60,082 bases of DNA, from the NCBI GenBank assembly GCA_046349615.1, contig JAXMBZ010000019.1, forward strand, positions 1 through 60,082, written 5' to 3'. Position 1 is the stretch's first letter. The number at the start of each line of letters is the position of its first letter. Made by a program: the position numbers and the translations under genes. Below, one piece after another: positions 11,767 to 20,827 of this stretch. The DNA is from JADJNY01 sp046349615. GTDB taxonomy: Bacteria > Planctomycetota > UBA1135 > GCA-002686595. The notes below the pieces were generated by a model. The model saw only the letters and a program-made list of their open reading frames with translations. It did not search any database and had not been told where the DNA came from.

Positions 11767-11847
11767 GGCCCCGCCGCGCGCGTGCGAAGGCTCCCGCGCG
11801 GACCGCCGCGCTCCCGCCCGCGGCGTCCCGGCGGTAGGGTGGAGCGC

Positions 11848-13488
11848 ATGTCGATCCGACCGCCGCTCCACGCGAGGCACCTCGTCCCCGGGCTCCTCGT
11901 GCTCGCGCTCCTCCCCACGCTCGCCCACGCCGACGTGTGGGTGCTCAAGGACGGGCGCCGGATCGAGGGCACGCTCGCCTCCGAGACCGGCGGCAACGTG
12001 ACCGTCAAGACGAGCCTCGGCGACATCACGTTCAAGTCGAGCGACGTCGACCGAGTCGAGCGAGGGAAGACGCGCTCGGAGGAGTTCACGAGCCGCTGGA
12101 AGGCCGCGACGAAGGCCGAGGACTTCTTCCAGCTCGGCAAGTGGGCCGAGGAGAAGAAGCTCGCCGCCGACGCGCGACGGTGCATGCTCCGCGCGGTCGA
12201 GCTCGACCCGCGGCACGCGGGCGCGAACGCGTGGCTCGGCAACGTCGAGTACAAGGGCGAGTGGATGACGCCGGCCGAGCGCGACGCGCGTCAGGCGAAG
12301 GACCTCGAAGCGGAGATGCTCGCGAAGGGCCTCGTGCGCTGGAAGGACCAGTGGGTGACGCCCGACGAGAAGGCCCACTTCGAGAAGGACGAGGTCCAGG
12401 TCGACGGCAAGTGGATCCCGTTCGCGGACGCGCAGCGCAAGAAGGGGCTCGAGCTCTCGAACGGCGCGTGGCTCCCGCGCGCCGAGGCGCTCGCGCGCAA
12501 CGACGCGATCGCGGCGGGCGCGGCGGCGAAGGTCGCGCTCGGGCTCGCGCTCGGTCCCGACGCGCTCGTCGCGGGTCCGTATCCGCAGGAGTTCCTCGAC
12601 GGGATCGTGCAGGGGCTCGCGAAGGAGCGCGCGTGGTTCGACGCGACGTTCGGCGCGCCGAAGGGGCTCGAGCTCTTCCGGGGACGCATGGCCGAGCTCT
12701 ACGTCTTCGGCGAGAACGACCCGTACACCGCGACGATCCCGACGTTCAACGCGTGGACGAAGACGCTGCCGCCCGGTTGGGCCGAAGCGGTCGCGAAGAC
12801 GCACGGCTTCTTCTTCAGCGATCCGTTCCCGCTCTCGTCCGCGCGGAAGTGGGGGCGTTCCGACGAGGACCTCGTCGGGCACTGCTACCACCACTGGGGC
12901 CACCTGCTCGTCGCGAGCCTCGGCTACGACGGGCGCGTGCTCCCGCCGTGGTACGAGGAAGGCATCGCCGCCGTGGCCGAGTACCGCGCGCACGGCCGAA
13001 ACGCCGTGTTCTGCCGCGGAAAAGCGAACTTCGAGGAGCCGACGGGCCCGTCCACCGGCGGTCCGGGCGCGAAGAAGGACCCGGGGACGAAGGTGAAGCC
13101 CGGCTCGACGACGAAGCCGAAGCCGAGCGACCTCCCCGCGGACTTCGATCCGAAGGACCTGCGCGGCGGCGCGTGGGCCGGCGCGCTCAAGGCGGCGCTC
13201 GCCGCGGGCAGCGTCCCGTCCTTCGACACGCTCTGCACGCGGCAGTTCACCGAGCTCGAATCCGCGGACATCGCCGCGTCGATGGCGATCGTGCAGTGGC
13301 TCGAATCGAAGAACGCCCTGCGCGCGTTCCACGACGCGCTCCGCGCGAACGCGCCGGCATCGCCGTTCCGCGTGCACGAGAAGCCGTACGAGCGCATCGC
13401 GTGCTACGAGAAGGCGTTCCAGGCCGCGGTGAAGCTCTCGACCAAGGACGCCGACGCCGCCTGGCGCGCATGGTTCACGAACCGCTGA
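11848..13488 (+). CDS. Secreted protein with degenerate gluzincin-like site, function unknown
   Basis: A 546-residue protein with a clear signal peptide (hydrophobic run then LAHA, cleavage near residue 25). A short beta-rich segment DVWVLKDGRRIEGTL to FKSSDVDRVERG resembles the domain many planctomycete exported proteins carry in front of TPR-like repeats. Repeats with W and E (GEWMTPAERDAR, DQWVTPDEKAH, GKWIPFADAQ) follow. Residues 345-374 (GHCYHHWGHLL, then LPPWYEEGIA) match the layout of DUF1570/peptidase-MA-type metalloproteases, but the general-base Glu of HExxH is His (H348-H349-W-G-H352), so it looks inactive. A Lys/Pro/Gly-rich linker lies near residues 395-435. The stop overlaps the downstream kinase gene by 19 bp. 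No specific function can be assigned. Confidence 0.85.
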   Translation: MSIRPPLHARHLVPGLLVLALLPTLAHADVWVLKDGRRIEGTLASETGGNVTVKTSLGDITFKSSDVDRVERGKTRSEEFTSRWKAATKAEDFFQLGKWAEEKKLAADARRCMLRAVELDPRHAGANAWLGNVEYKGEWMTPAERDARQAKDLEAEMLAKGLVRWKDQWVTPDEKAHFEKDEVQVDGKWIPFADAQRKKGLELSNGAWLPRAEALARNDAIAAGAAAKVALGLALGPDALVAGPYPQEFLDGIVQGLAKERAWFDATFGAPKGLELFRGRMAELYVFGENDPYTATIPTFNAWTKTLPPGWAEAVAKTHGFFFSDPFPLSSARKWGRSDEDLVGHCYHHWGHLLVASLGYDGRVLPPWYEEGIAAVAEYRAHGRNAVFCRGKANFEEPTGPSTGGPGAKKDPGTKVKPGSTTKPKPSDLPADFDPKDLRGGAWAGALKAALAAGSVPSFDTLCTRQFTELESADIAASMAIVQWLESKNALRAFHDALRANAPASPFRVHEKPYERIACYEKAFQAAVKLSTKDADAAWRAWFTNR

Positions 13489-16400
13489 AATCGGCGGAGC
13501 CGCGCATCCCGGGCTACCGCATCGAGAGCGTGCTCGGGCGCGGCGCGACGGGCACCGTCTACCGCGCGCGCCAGGAGTCGGTCGACCGCGTCGTCGCGCT
13601 CAAGGTGCTGCACGAGGACCTCGTCGGCACGCGCGCGGAGCGCCGGCTCCAGCGCGAAGCCCGCACGACGGCGCGGCTCGCGCATCCGAACATCATCTCG
13701 GCGATCGACATGGGCGTCGACGCGCGCGGCCGGTGGTGGTACGCGATGGAGCTCGTCGACGGCGAGAACCTGCTCGACCGCATCCGCACGAAGCCGCTCT
13801 CCGAGCGCGAAGCGCTGCGGGTCTTCATCCCGCTGTGCGAGGCGCTCCAACACGCGTTCGAGCGCGGCGTCGTGCACCGCGACCTGAAGCCCGCGAACGT
13901 GCTGCTCGAGCGCGGCGGGCGCGCGCTGATCGTCGACCTCGGCCTCGCCGCGGCGGAGGACGACCCGTCGTTGACGCGCGGGGGCGGAACGCTCGGCACG
14001 CCGCACTACATCAGCCCCGAGCAGGCGCGCGACCCGCGTTCCGCCGACGTGCAGAGCGACCTGTGGTCGCTCGGCGCGACGCTCTACCACGCGCTCTGCG
14101 GACGGCCGCCGTTCGACGGCGACTCCGTCGCGGAGATCCTCTCGAACGTGCTCTACGCGCGCGTGCAGGACCCGCGCCGGTTCGCGCCCGAGCTCTCCCC
14201 CGGGATGGTGCTCGTCCTGCGCAAGTGCCTGACGCGCGACCGCGCTCGGCGCTACGCGACGCCGGCGGAGCTCTCCGCGGACCTCGAGCGTCTGCGCGAG
14301 CGCCGCGCGCCCGAGGTCGTGGCCGGCGCGGTCGATCCGCTCGCGGGCGACGGCCGTCCGCGCGCGCTCGTCGTCGGAGCGGCCGTCGCGGGCGTCGTCG
14401 CGGTCGGCGCGCTCGCGTGGTTCCTCTTCCGTCCGGCGCCGAAGGGCCCGGGCGACGGCGTCGCCGACGCACCGCTCGAGGAGGATCCGCTCGACGCCGT
14501 CGCGCGCGGCGTCGAGGGCGAGCCGCGCGGTCTCTCCGCCGCGTGGGACGCGATCCTGCGCGCGCGCGCGTCGCCGCTCGAGGGGCAGCGCGCCGTCCGC
14601 GCGCGCGACCTCGAGGCCCGGCTCCGTCAGCGGCTCGACGACGAACTCGTCGCGTTCAAGCGCGCGGCGAACGAGCGCTTCCTCCGCTGGTTGCAGGCGC
14701 GCGACTTCCCTGCCGCGGAGGAGTTCGCCGCGCGCGGCGCGCGCAGCGAGCTCGCGCAGATCCTCGGCGCGCGCACGGTGCCCGAGAGCGTCGAGCGCGA
14801 GCTCTCCGGCTGGACGGCGGAGCTCGAGAAGCGCCTCGACCAAGCCGAAATCGCCGCGAACGAGGCGTATCTCGCGTCCGCGGAGCGCTGGTGGAGCTCC
14901 GTGTTCGCGCCCGCGATCGACGCGGACCTCGCGCGCGGCGATTGGCTCGCGGCGCGCGACCGATTGCTCCAAGGACGCGCCGCGCTGCTCGCGACCGCGG
15001 GGCTCGACGCGCGCGGCGTCGCGGCCGACACGATCGCGCGGGTCGAGGAACTCGTCGACCAGCGCCTCGAACAGCGGCGCGCGCGGCTCGATCAGGACTG
15101 GAACCAGCTCGACCGCGACCTGCGGCGGTTCGTCGAGTCCAAGGCGGAGGAACTCGCGACGAAGACCGAGGACCGCACGCAGACCGCGCCCGCGTCCGCG
15201 CTCTCCGCGGCGTGGGAGCAGGAGCTCGCCGCACGCAAGCTCGACCCCGCGCGCTTCCCGGGGGGGCTCTTCCACGAGGCGCTCGAGACGCTCGCGTCGA
15301 GCCGTGCCGCGCTGCAGGCGATCGAGGACCGCCAAGCCGCGGACGACGCGCGCTTCTACCTCGCCGAACTCGAGGCCGAGACGCGCCCCTTGTGGAAGGC
15401 GCGACGCTTCGCCGAGGCCGCGCAGCGCTACGAGCTCTTCGCCGACGAAGCGTGGAGCGCGCCGGTGAAGGTCGAGCTCAAGCTCGTCGCGCGCGAGGCG
15501 CGGCTCCTCGACGAGTTGCTGCTGCGCGCAGCCCAGGGCGTGCGCGCGCGGGACGGGAAGCTCGTCGAGCTGCGGCTCTCCACCGTGCCCGTGACGGGGC
15601 GACTGGACGCCGGCGTCGACCCGCAGACGCGCGCGTTCCGGCTCGTGCCGACCGGGAGTCGCGAGTGGACGCTCGCGCTGCGCGAGCTCGAGTCCGAGGC
15701 CGGCCCCGCGCCCGCGGTCGTGCCGCCGGACGTCGTCGAGCTCTTCGTGCGCGCCGCGTCGAACGGCGCGCTCGAGCCGCGGTACGCGCTCGCGCTCGGT
15801 CTCCTGCGCTGGCGGGAAGGCGACGCGAACGGCGCGCGCGCGGCGCTCGGCAACGCGCTCCCCGACGGCGAGCCGCTGGTCGCGCGGCTCTCGCAACGCC
15901 TCGCGGAAGCCGGCGCCGGCGAAGCGCGCGCGGAGGCGGGAACGCTGCGCGAGGCGCGGCAGCGACTGCGGCTCCTCGGACGCGAAGCCGAATCGGCGCA
16001 GCACGACCCCGCGCTCGAGAAGCGCATCGACGACTTCCTCGCGAAGTACGGCGAGGTGCTCGGAGTCGACGAGCTCGCGGCCCTCCGACAGGCGCGCGAG
16101 CGGATGGCGGGGCCGAAGGGCCCGCTCGGACCCGACGCCTTCGCGAAGGCGTTCCGACTGCCGACCTCGGCCGTGCGCTTCGAGTCCGGGACGAACCGCG
16201 TGACGCTGCAGTTCGCCTGCGGCGGGCGCGAGGAGAGCGCGTTCGAGCTCGGGCAGTGGGTGCGCGACGGTCGCGGTTGGTCGCCGGCCGAGACCGCGCG
16301 CGACGTGGACGATCTGTTCGCGCGCCGCGTGCCGACGCTTCCGCTCGGCGACCCGCTGCGCGTGGCGAACGGACCGATCGACGTCGCGCTCGACCTCGAG

Positions 16401-16769
16401 CAACCCGAGGGCGTGCCGCCGGAGCTCTTCGTGCTCACCGTCGCGGGCTTCCACGTCGTGCTCGCCGGCGCGCACGAGGGCGTCGCCGCACGCGTGCTCG
16501 CGGACACGGGCGACCCGGCGCGGATCGTCGAGCGCATGCGGAACGGCGAGGGGCGCCCGTTCCCCGGCTGGAAGGCAGGGCAGCGCGTCGAGCTGCACCT
16601 CGTCCTCCAACGCGCGACGCGCGCAGTGCAGCTCGAGGTCGACGGACGCCGTGTGCTCGACACCTGGTTCGCGCAGGCGCCCGCGGAGAGCGCGCCGCTC
16701 GTGCTCCAGGTTCGCGCGTGGGAGCGGCTGCGCCTGCTCGCGCTCGAGCTGCAGGCGGGAAGGCGCTGA
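13470..16769 (+). CDS. Transmembrane serine/threonine protein kinase
   Basis: A 1099-residue eukaryotic-like kinase. The kinase domain (about 14-285) has a glycine loop LGRGATGTVY, ATP lysine Lys45 (VVALKVL), HRDLKPANVLL with catalytic Asp138, IVDLGLA in place of DFG, and GTPHYISPEQA in the activation segment, so it should be active. A single membrane helix follows at about 298-320 (ALVVGAAVAGVVAVGALAWF). The remaining ~780 residues would lie outside the cytoplasm; they are rich in Arg/Glu/Ala helices, with a beta-rich jelly-roll-like end (VRFESGTNRVTLQFAC to LELQAG). The architecture is common in Planctomycetota. The ATG at 13470 lies within the end of the upstream gene (19-bp overlap). With the FHA activator two genes upstream it may form a phosphorylation-to-transcription circuit. 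Confidence 0.92.
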   Translation: MVHEPLKSAEPRIPGYRIESVLGRGATGTVYRARQESVDRVVALKVLHEDLVGTRAERRLQREARTTARLAHPNIISAIDMGVDARGRWWYAMELVDGENLLDRIRTKPLSEREALRVFIPLCEALQHAFERGVVHRDLKPANVLLERGGRALIVDLGLAAAEDDPSLTRGGGTLGTPHYISPEQARDPRSADVQSDLWSLGATLYHALCGRPPFDGDSVAEILSNVLYARVQDPRRFAPELSPGMVLVLRKCLTRDRARRYATPAELSADLERLRERRAPEVVAGAVDPLAGDGRPRALVVGAAVAGVVAVGALAWFLFRPAPKGPGDGVADAPLEEDPLDAVARGVEGEPRGLSAAWDAILRARASPLEGQRAVRARDLEARLRQRLDDELVAFKRAANERFLRWLQARDFPAAEEFAARGARSELAQILGARTVPESVERELSGWTAELEKRLDQAEIAANEAYLASAERWWSSVFAPAIDADLARGDWLAARDRLLQGRAALLATAGLDARGVAADTIARVEELVDQRLEQRRARLDQDWNQLDRDLRRFVESKAEELATKTEDRTQTAPASALSAAWEQELAARKLDPARFPGGLFHEALETLASSRAALQAIEDRQAADDARFYLAELEAETRPLWKARRFAEAAQRYELFADEAWSAPVKVELKLVAREARLLDELLLRAAQGVRARDGKLVELRLSTVPVTGRLDAGVDPQTRAFRLVPTGSREWTLALRELESEAGPAPAVVPPDVVELFVRAASNGALEPRYALALGLLRWREGDANGARAALGNALPDGEPLVARLSQRLAEAGAGEARAEAGTLREARQRLRLLGREAESAQHDPALEKRIDDFLAKYGEVLGVDELAALRQARERMAGPKGPLGPDAFAKAFRLPTSAVRFESGTNRVTLQFACGGREESAFELGQWVRDGRGWSPAETARDVDDLFARRVPTLPLGDPLRVANGPIDVALDLEQPEGVPPELFVLTVAGFHVVLAGAHEGVAARVLADTGDPARIVERMRNGEGRPFPGWKAGQRVELHLVLQRATRAVQLEVDGRRVLDTWFAQAPAESAPLVLQVRAWERLRLLALELQAGRR

Positions 16770-16770
16770 A

Positions 16771-16786
16771 GCTCCTCTCGAGGAGC
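16771..16786. terminator. Palindrome between convergent genes
   Basis: GCTCCTC-TC-GAGGAGC lies in the 28-bp gap between the convergent stops at 16769 and 16798. Possible bidirectional terminator, no T-run. Confidence 0.4.
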
Positions 16787-16797
16787 ACGCCGCGCGC

Positions 16798-17409
16798 TCA
16801 CTCGGCCGTGAACCGCGTCGCGATCGCGCGCGCGCGCTCGTTCCGCTCGTCGCTCGCGAGGTCGGCGACGAGGACGAGCGCGTGCTCGATCTCCGCGCGT
16901 GCCGCGCCGCAACGCAGAGCGCCGCGCACGTGGCTCGCGAGCTGGCGCTCTTGACCGAGCACGGCGAGCGCCGCGACCGCGCACAGCTCGCGCATCCGCG
17001 GCTCGAGCCCCGGGCGCGCGAGCACGCGGCCGTACGCGTGCTCCTCGATCCACCGCGCGAAGTCCGGGTGGTGGCGCGCGAGCATCCCGCGCACGGACTC
17101 CGAGTCCGCGGCGTAGATGCGCTCGAAGAGCGCGCGGCCCGCGGCGCGCGCGTCGGACGGCGCGAGCTCCGCGTGCACTTCGTCCGCGTCGAGCGCGCCG
17201 AGCCCGCCGGCCGCCTCGAGCACGCCGTAGGTCTCGACGAGGCGCGGGAAGCCCGCGAAGACGTGCACCTGGAGCACGACCTCGCGCCACGCGCGATCGG
17301 GCTCGCCGCTCGGCGCCGCGGCGCGCAGCGCGCGCACGACGTCGAAGCGCCCGAGCACGGCGGCCGCGAAGAGGCGCACGAGGCGCGCGTCGCGCTCGGC
17401 GAGCGTCAT
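16798..17409 (-). CDS. Carboxymuconolactone decarboxylase-family protein
   Basis: A 203-residue, mostly helical protein with a repeated layout typical of the CMD/AhpD superfamily (AFAGFPRLVETYGVL, then MRELCAVAALAVLGQERQLASHVRGALRCGA). The AhpD-type CxxC peroxidase motif is absent; single Cys residues and the His of SHVRGAL are seen, nearer to the gamma-carboxymuconolactone decarboxylase type. The substrate is unknown. The start ATG (17409) overlaps the stop of the phosphatidylserine decarboxylase gene (ATGA), so it is translated in a coupled manner after it, although no known pathway links the two. Confidence 0.75.
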   Translation of the reverse strand: MTLAERDARLVRLFAAAVLGRFDVVRALRAAAPSGEPDRAWREVVLQVHVFAGFPRLVETYGVLEAAGGLGALDADEVHAELAPSDARAAGRALFERIYAADSESVRGMLARHHPDFARWIEEHAYGRVLARPGLEPRMRELCAVAALAVLGQERQLASHVRGALRCGAARAEIEHALVLVADLASDERNERARAIATRFTAE

Positions 17410-18203
17410 GCGCGGGTCCAACGGCCGATCGGCCGGCCGAGGCGCACGGGGGTCCCGTGCACGAGCCCCTCGAGCGGCCCGGCGCGCCCGCGCGGCACGC
17501 ACAGCACGATCGTCGAGCCCATCTCGAAGCGCGCGAGCTCGGCGCCGCGTGCGAACGCGGGCTCGGGCGCGAGCTTCCGCCGGGCGGTGGGCTCGATGCC
17601 GACGACGCGCATGCGGCCGACGTTGAGCGCGCCGACGAGCACGAGGAAGAACGGTCCGTGCGCGCTCTCGAGGCGCAGGACGACGCGCTCGTTGACGTCG
17701 AGCACCGCGCGGCGCGCGAGCACTTTCGGTTGCACGGAGTAGCGCGCGCCCGGGAGCCACGCGATCTCGCTCACCCGGCACGCCTCGGGCGAATGGATGC
17801 GGTGGTAATCGCGCGGCGAGAGGTAGATCGTCCACGCGGTGCCGCCCTCGAGGTCGACCTCGCCGCGCAGCCCGCCGAGGAACTCGTCGACCGCGTAGGA
17901 GCGGCCCTTCGCTTGGAGCGTACGGCCGTGCTCGATGCGCTCGATCGCCTGCACGGTGCCGTCGACGGGTGAGACGAGCGCGTCCGGCGCGGCGTCGATC
18001 GGCCGTGCGCCCGGCTTCAGCTCGCGAACGAAGAAGTGCGCCAGGCTCGGGAAATCCGCGAGCGCGAGGCGCACTTCGGAGAGGTCCGCGCCCGTGAAGC
18101 GCGCGTACGTGCGGTACGCGAACGGGCGCAGGATACGCGGCAGGGATCGATCGGCGGCCCAACCCGCGGCGAGCGAGAGGGCGCGGCGCGCGGGGGTCGT
18201 CAT
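17406..18203 (-). CDS. psd: Phosphatidylserine decarboxylase
   Basis: A 265-residue proenzyme that makes phosphatidylethanolamine from phosphatidylserine at the inner membrane. The self-cleavage motif is MGST: cleavage between Gly229 and Ser230 would give a pyruvoyl-bearing alpha chain of 36 residues. Other family motifs are FFVRELKPGARPID, SPVDGTV and SPRDYHRIHSP, with the His used in catalysis and processing. The length fits the short bacterial form. It is followed with a 4-bp overlap by a CMD-family gene and preceded after 13 bp by an anchored coiled-coil protein gene, so all three may be one transcript. No phosphatidylserine synthase gene is in the window. Confidence 0.95.
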   Translation of the reverse strand: MTTPARRALSLAAGWAADRSLPRILRPFAYRTYARFTGADLSEVRLALADFPSLAHFFVRELKPGARPIDAAPDALVSPVDGTVQAIERIEHGRTLQAKGRSYAVDEFLGGLRGEVDLEGGTAWTIYLSPRDYHRIHSPEACRVSEIAWLPGARYSVQPKVLARRAVLDVNERVVLRLESAHGPFFLVLVGALNVGRMRVVGIEPTARRKLAPEPAFARGAELARFEMGSTIVLCVPRGRAGPLEGLVHGTPVRLGRPIGRWTRA

Positions 18204-18216
18204 TCGATGGCGCGGC

Positions 18217-19074
18217 TCAGCCGCCGCTCGCGCCCCCGCCGGGGTTCCCGCCGCCGTTGTTGCGGCCGCCGTTGCCGTTGTTGTTGCCGCCGCCGGGGCG
18301 GTTGCGCCGGCCGCCGTTGTTGCCGCCGGTCCCGGCCGGGTTGCCGTCGCCGCCCGGGCCGCCGCCGAAGGCGCGGCCGCCGAAGCCCATCCGGTCGCCG
18401 TCGAATTCGTTCACCTTGGCGGCGAGGTCGGAGCCGAGGCGCGAGGTGAGCTCGTTCGTGCGCCAGTCGCGGTACTCCTGGAACTGCTGGCGCATCTGGT
18501 CGCGGTCCGGCACGTCGCCGGCGCGCATCCGGCTCATGAACTCGTCGCGCTTCTCGCGCTCCATCGCGTAGACCTCGGCGAGCTTCGACTGCTCGGCCGC
18601 GGTCAGGTTGAGCTCCTTGCCCGTGCGCTCGGCGCGCTGCTGCGCCTGCTCGAGCTCACGCTGCTTGCGCGCTTCCTCCTCCTTGCGGACCTGGTCGGCG
18701 CGGTCTTCGGCGATCACGCGGAGGATCGCGTCCTTCTGCAGGATCGCGAGCGAGCCCGCCGGAAGCTCCTCGCCGACCTTGCCGTCGTCCTGCGCGGTCG
18801 CGGACTCGCGCACGCGGCCCTCGCGGAGCGCGACGAGTTCGGCGCGCAGACGCTCGACCTCGTCGGAGAGGTCGCGAATCGACTTCTGCACGTCCGACGT
18901 GTCGAGCGTGGCCGCCGGAGCGGCGTGCGCGGCGGTCGCATCCGACTTGGTCGCATGACCGGCGTTCGCGACCTCGACCGGGGACGGGGTTGCGGTCGAG
19001 GAGGCGACGATGCCTCCGACGGCACCGGCGGCGGCGGCGACGACGAGACCCAGGACGGCGACGATGGGCTTCAT
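18217..19074 (-). CDS. Membrane-anchored coiled-coil protein with Gly/Asn-rich tail
   Basis: A 285-residue protein of unknown function. The N-terminus (MKPIVAVLGLVVAAAAGAVGG) is a signal anchor or signal peptide. Residues ~65-95 and ~125-170 form charged coiled coils. LNLTAAEQSKLAEVYAME contains an LTxxQ-like element, and the helical region around it (REKRDEFMSRM, RQQFQEYRDWRTNELTSRLG) recalls Spy/CpxP-type periplasmic proteins, but this is only a resemblance. The last ~50 residues are almost entirely Gly, Asn, Arg and Pro. The start ATG at 19074 is chosen because it begins the hydrophobic helix; a longer frame upstream gives Arg-rich sequence and crosses the putative -10 at 19118. Confidence 0.75.
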   Translation of the reverse strand: MKPIVAVLGLVVAAAAGAVGGIVASSTATPSPVEVANAGHATKSDATAAHAAPAATLDTSDVQKSIRDLSDEVERLRAELVALREGRVRESATAQDDGKVGEELPAGSLAILQKDAILRVIAEDRADQVRKEEEARKQRELEQAQQRAERTGKELNLTAAEQSKLAEVYAMEREKRDEFMSRMRAGDVPDRDQMRQQFQEYRDWRTNELTSRLGSDLAAKVNEFDGDRMGFGGRAFGGGPGGDGNPAGTGGNNGGRRNRPGGGNNNGNGGRNNGGGNPGGGASGG

Positions 19075-19473
19075 TTGGAGGATCCTCGTGACGGGAAGCG
19101 TCCCGCGGCGGCCTCGGATTGTAGAGGCGGCGGGGGAGCGAAGCACCCCCCCGGGGTCGGTGGAGCGAACCCGGCGGCAGGCTCCGCCTCGGGTTCGTTC
19201 GACGCATTCCACCCGACACGTGTGTACGAACCCTTGCCGCCGCGAAAGAAGACGGAACGGAAGTGCGTCCGTTCCGCGGGCGGGTCCCGAGCGAGGACCC
19301 CGCTTCGGAGGGCGTTCAGAGCCCGGCCCTCGGTACGCTCGCGGACGGTTCGAACGCAGGCGTAGGGCCTCGGGAGGGCGCGATCGTCAAGCTGGGAACG
19401 ACCCACGCCCGAGCCGGATCTCCCCTCACCTCCCCCCGCGGTCGCGCCGATCGACGAGCAGGACCCGACCACC
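19075..19473. other. Divergent intergenic region
   Basis: About 400 bp between the minus-strand gene at 19074 and the acyl-CoA dehydrogenase at 19474. It holds a TACAAT -10-like element on the minus strand, an imperfect palindrome near 19168-19200 (CGAACCC arms) and a perfect 9-bp-stem hairpin at 19253-19276 (CGGAACGGA, 6-base loop, TCCGTTCCG). No convincing gene is seen. Confidence 0.6.
19118..19123 (-). promoter_or_regulatory. Candidate -10 element for the coiled-coil/psd unit
   Basis: TACAAT on the minus strand, 44 bp upstream of the start at 19074. No recognisable -35 hexamer at the right distance, so the call is tentative. Confidence 0.4.
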
Positions 19474-20625
19474 ATGGACCTCCGATTCCGCGAGGAGCAC
19501 GAGCTCCTCCGCAACCTGGCGCGCTCGTTCACGAACGAGCGCATCCGTCCCCTCGTCCCGACGATCGAGAAGGAGCACCGCGTCCCGCGCGAGCTGATCG
19601 GCGAGATGGCCGAGCTCGGCTTCCTCGGGGTCGCGATCCCGGAGGAGTACGGGGGCTCGGGCCTCGGCGAGACCGGCCTCTGCATCGTGATGGAGGAGAT
19701 CACGCGCGCCGACTTCAGTGTGGCCGTCACGTACGGCGCGCACGCGTCGATCGGCGCGATGAGCGTCCTCGTCGGCGGCACGGAGGAGCAGAAGCGGCGC
19801 TTCCTGCCCGACATGGCGACGGGCAAGGTGCTCGGCTGCTACGCGCTCTCCGAGGCGAACGCGGGCTCCGATCCCGGCGCGATGACGACGACGGCCGTGC
19901 GCGACGGCGACGACTGGATCGTGACCGGCGAGAAGGTGTGGATCACGAACGGCGACATGGCGGACGTCGTGACGCTGTACGCGATCACCGATCGCGCGAA
20001 GGGGGCCAAGGGCGGCGTGACGGCGTTCCTCGTCGACGCGAAGTCGAAGGGCTTCAGCGTCGGCAAGCGCGAGGAGAAGATGGGCCAGCGGGGCTCGTCG
20101 ACGGTCACGCTCGCGTTCGACGGCGTGCGCGTGCCCGATTCGGCGCGCCTCGGCGAGGTCGGGAAGGGCTTCCAGATCGCGATGGGGACGCTCGACCGCG
20201 GACGGCTCGCGCTCGGCGCGAACTGCCTCGGCTGCGCGCGCGAAGCGCACGCGCTCTCCGTCGACTATGCGAAGCAGCGCCAGGTGTTCGGCAAGGCGCT
20301 CGGCGAGCACCAGGCGATCCAGTGGATGCTCGCGGATTCGGCGACGGAGATCTTCGCGATGGAGAGCGTCGTCTACCGGACGGCGTGGCTGTGCGACCAG
20401 CACGAGGCGTTCGGGCGCGAGAGCGCGATGGTCAAGCTCCTCTGCTCGGAGGCGCTCGACCGCATCGTCGACCGCGCGGTGCAGATCCACGGCGGGATGG
20501 GGTACTCGGCCGAGTACGCGATCGAGAAGCTCTACCGCGACGCGCGCGTGACGCGCATCTACGAAGGCACGAGCGAGATCCAACGCATCGTGATCGCGCG
20601 CGACGTGCTGCGGCGCGGGGGCTGA
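19474..20625 (+). CDS. Acyl-CoA dehydrogenase
   Basis: A 383-residue FAD flavoenzyme that oxidises acyl-CoA to trans-2-enoyl-CoA. Family signatures are present: YALSEANAGSD (first PROSITE-type motif), GEKVWITNG, and QIHGGMGYSAEYAIEKLYRDAR near the C-terminus. The catalytic base is Glu364 in IYEGTSEIQ, the position used by short- and medium-chain enzymes rather than isovaleryl-CoA dehydrogenase. Length is normal. Chain-length specificity cannot be told. It is monocistronic by appearance, with about 400 bp of non-coding DNA before it and 200 bp after. Confidence 0.95.
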   Translation: MDLRFREEHELLRNLARSFTNERIRPLVPTIEKEHRVPRELIGEMAELGFLGVAIPEEYGGSGLGETGLCIVMEEITRADFSVAVTYGAHASIGAMSVLVGGTEEQKRRFLPDMATGKVLGCYALSEANAGSDPGAMTTTAVRDGDDWIVTGEKVWITNGDMADVVTLYAITDRAKGAKGGVTAFLVDAKSKGFSVGKREEKMGQRGSSTVTLAFDGVRVPDSARLGEVGKGFQIAMGTLDRGRLALGANCLGCAREAHALSVDYAKQRQVFGKALGEHQAIQWMLADSATEIFAMESVVYRTAWLCDQHEAFGRESAMVKLLCSEALDRIVDRAVQIHGGMGYSAEYAIEKLYRDARVTRIYEGTSEIQRIVIARDVLRRGG

Positions 20626-20827
20626 GCGCGGCGTCGCGCCGGTTCCGAAGCGTCGCGGCGGCCGCAGCATCCGCTCGCGCCGTTGCGAGAGCTGCCGTGC
20701 GTGCGCGCCGAGTGCGAAGTGCGTTCGTCGCGCGCACCCTTGCAACGAAAACGCGTGCGTCGCACCGACGCGCGTCCTCCACGCGCACCGTGTGCAACGA
20801 AGACGCGCGCGCCGGCAACACGGAGGC

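Noticed and set aside
20680..20827. Direct repeat TGCAACGAA upstream of the membrane protein as an operator or insertion scar
   Set aside because: Only two short copies in low-complexity CG-rich sequence; not enough to call a site.
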